A DNA stretch of 40,069 nucleotides from Polaribacter sp. (lineage in GTDB: Bacteria > Bacteroidota > Bacteroidia > Flavobacteriales > Flavobacteriaceae): assembly GCA_020740485.1 (NCBI GenBank), contig DYMN01000014.1:18574-58642 (forward strand), read 5' to 3'. Under the pieces are notes generated by a model, which was given only the letters and a program-made list of their open reading frames with translations, was not told where the DNA came from and searched no databases. Position numbers and translations under genes: made by a program. Positions within the stretch are counted from its first letter, which is position 1. Each line of letters begins with the position of its first letter. Below are positions 39,981-40,069 of the stretch, in pieces.

Positions 39981-40069
39981 TTTGAAATAGTTGTCAGTTA
40001 ATCATTATTAACAATTTAAAGACTATATTTTAAATATATAAAAAATTGAAAATTGAAATTTGGAATTAG
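39981..40069 (+). repeat. tRNA-cluster spacer repeat, copy 2 (runs to the window edge)
   Basis: A near-exact copy of 39776-39863, one base longer at the ATATAT tract. It follows the GGG-type tRNA-like copy and may extend out of the window. Confidence 0.88.

Overview
The window comes from a low-GC Bacteroidota genome, almost certainly class Flavobacteriia. The evidence is TAnnTTTG-type -7 promoter elements, type IX secretion C-terminal sorting domains, a TonB-dependent receptor with an N-terminal CarboxypepD-like domain, GLPGLI, DUF5916 and head-GIN families, an S46 dipeptidyl-peptidase, and the flavobacterial order dnaA / LMW phosphatase / RsmI-like methylase. I cannot name the genus.

Layout. 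1-2 kb: 3' part of a TPM-domain membrane protein facing a GT4 glycosyltransferase. 2-4.5 kb: a two-gene NAD(P)H:ferredoxin (Nfn-type) flavoprotein operon. 4.5-10 kb: a very AT-rich accessory island. It holds an XRE regulator, two tandem paralogous secreted Cys-rich small proteins (C-x14-CWFC-x-C), a GLPGLI protein translationally coupled to an 876-aa outer-membrane barrel protein, the stump of an ABC exporter ATPase, and an unknown small membrane protein. The island ends at a 50-bp diverged copy of the nfnB 3' end, so it looks inserted behind nfnB. 10-12.3 kb: lysS, then a 375-bp MITE-like element with 17-bp inverted repeats. 12.3-16 kb: two small unknown proteins and a DUF5916 outer-membrane protein.

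16-20.6 kb: a cell-envelope sigma-factor module on the minus strand (ECF sigma, a membrane-anchored small protein, a DUF4097-like protein, a head-GIN lipoprotein). It is interrupted by a HExxH metalloprotease-like gene lying between direct repeats made of the neighbouring gene ends. 20.8-26.4 kb: sucC, an RsmB-type rRNA methylase, and two T9SS-secreted endonuclease I paralogues. 26.6-32.7 kb: lysozyme-like secreted protein, RsmI-like methylase, LMW protein tyrosine phosphatase, dnaA, thioesterase, YigZ/IMPACT, CPBP-like membrane protein, prmC. 32.7-35.5 kb: His-rich periplasmic protein plus TonB receptor, probably metal uptake. 35.6-39.4 kb: trmD, rpmH (a short gene easily missed), a CoA-binding protein, and an S46 peptidase. 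39.5-40 kb: a tRNA-Pro cluster with one intact gene (CGG) and two tRNA-Pro-like copies whose T arm is replaced by a similar non-TTCGA hairpin, separated by repeated spacers.

The strongest leads are the Cys-rich peptide island (about 5.1-9.4 kb), the T-arm-swapped tRNA-Pro copies, and two cases of cargo genes flanked by duplicated ends of neighbouring genes. All calls are by eye from translated sequence and motif recall. No database search was possible.
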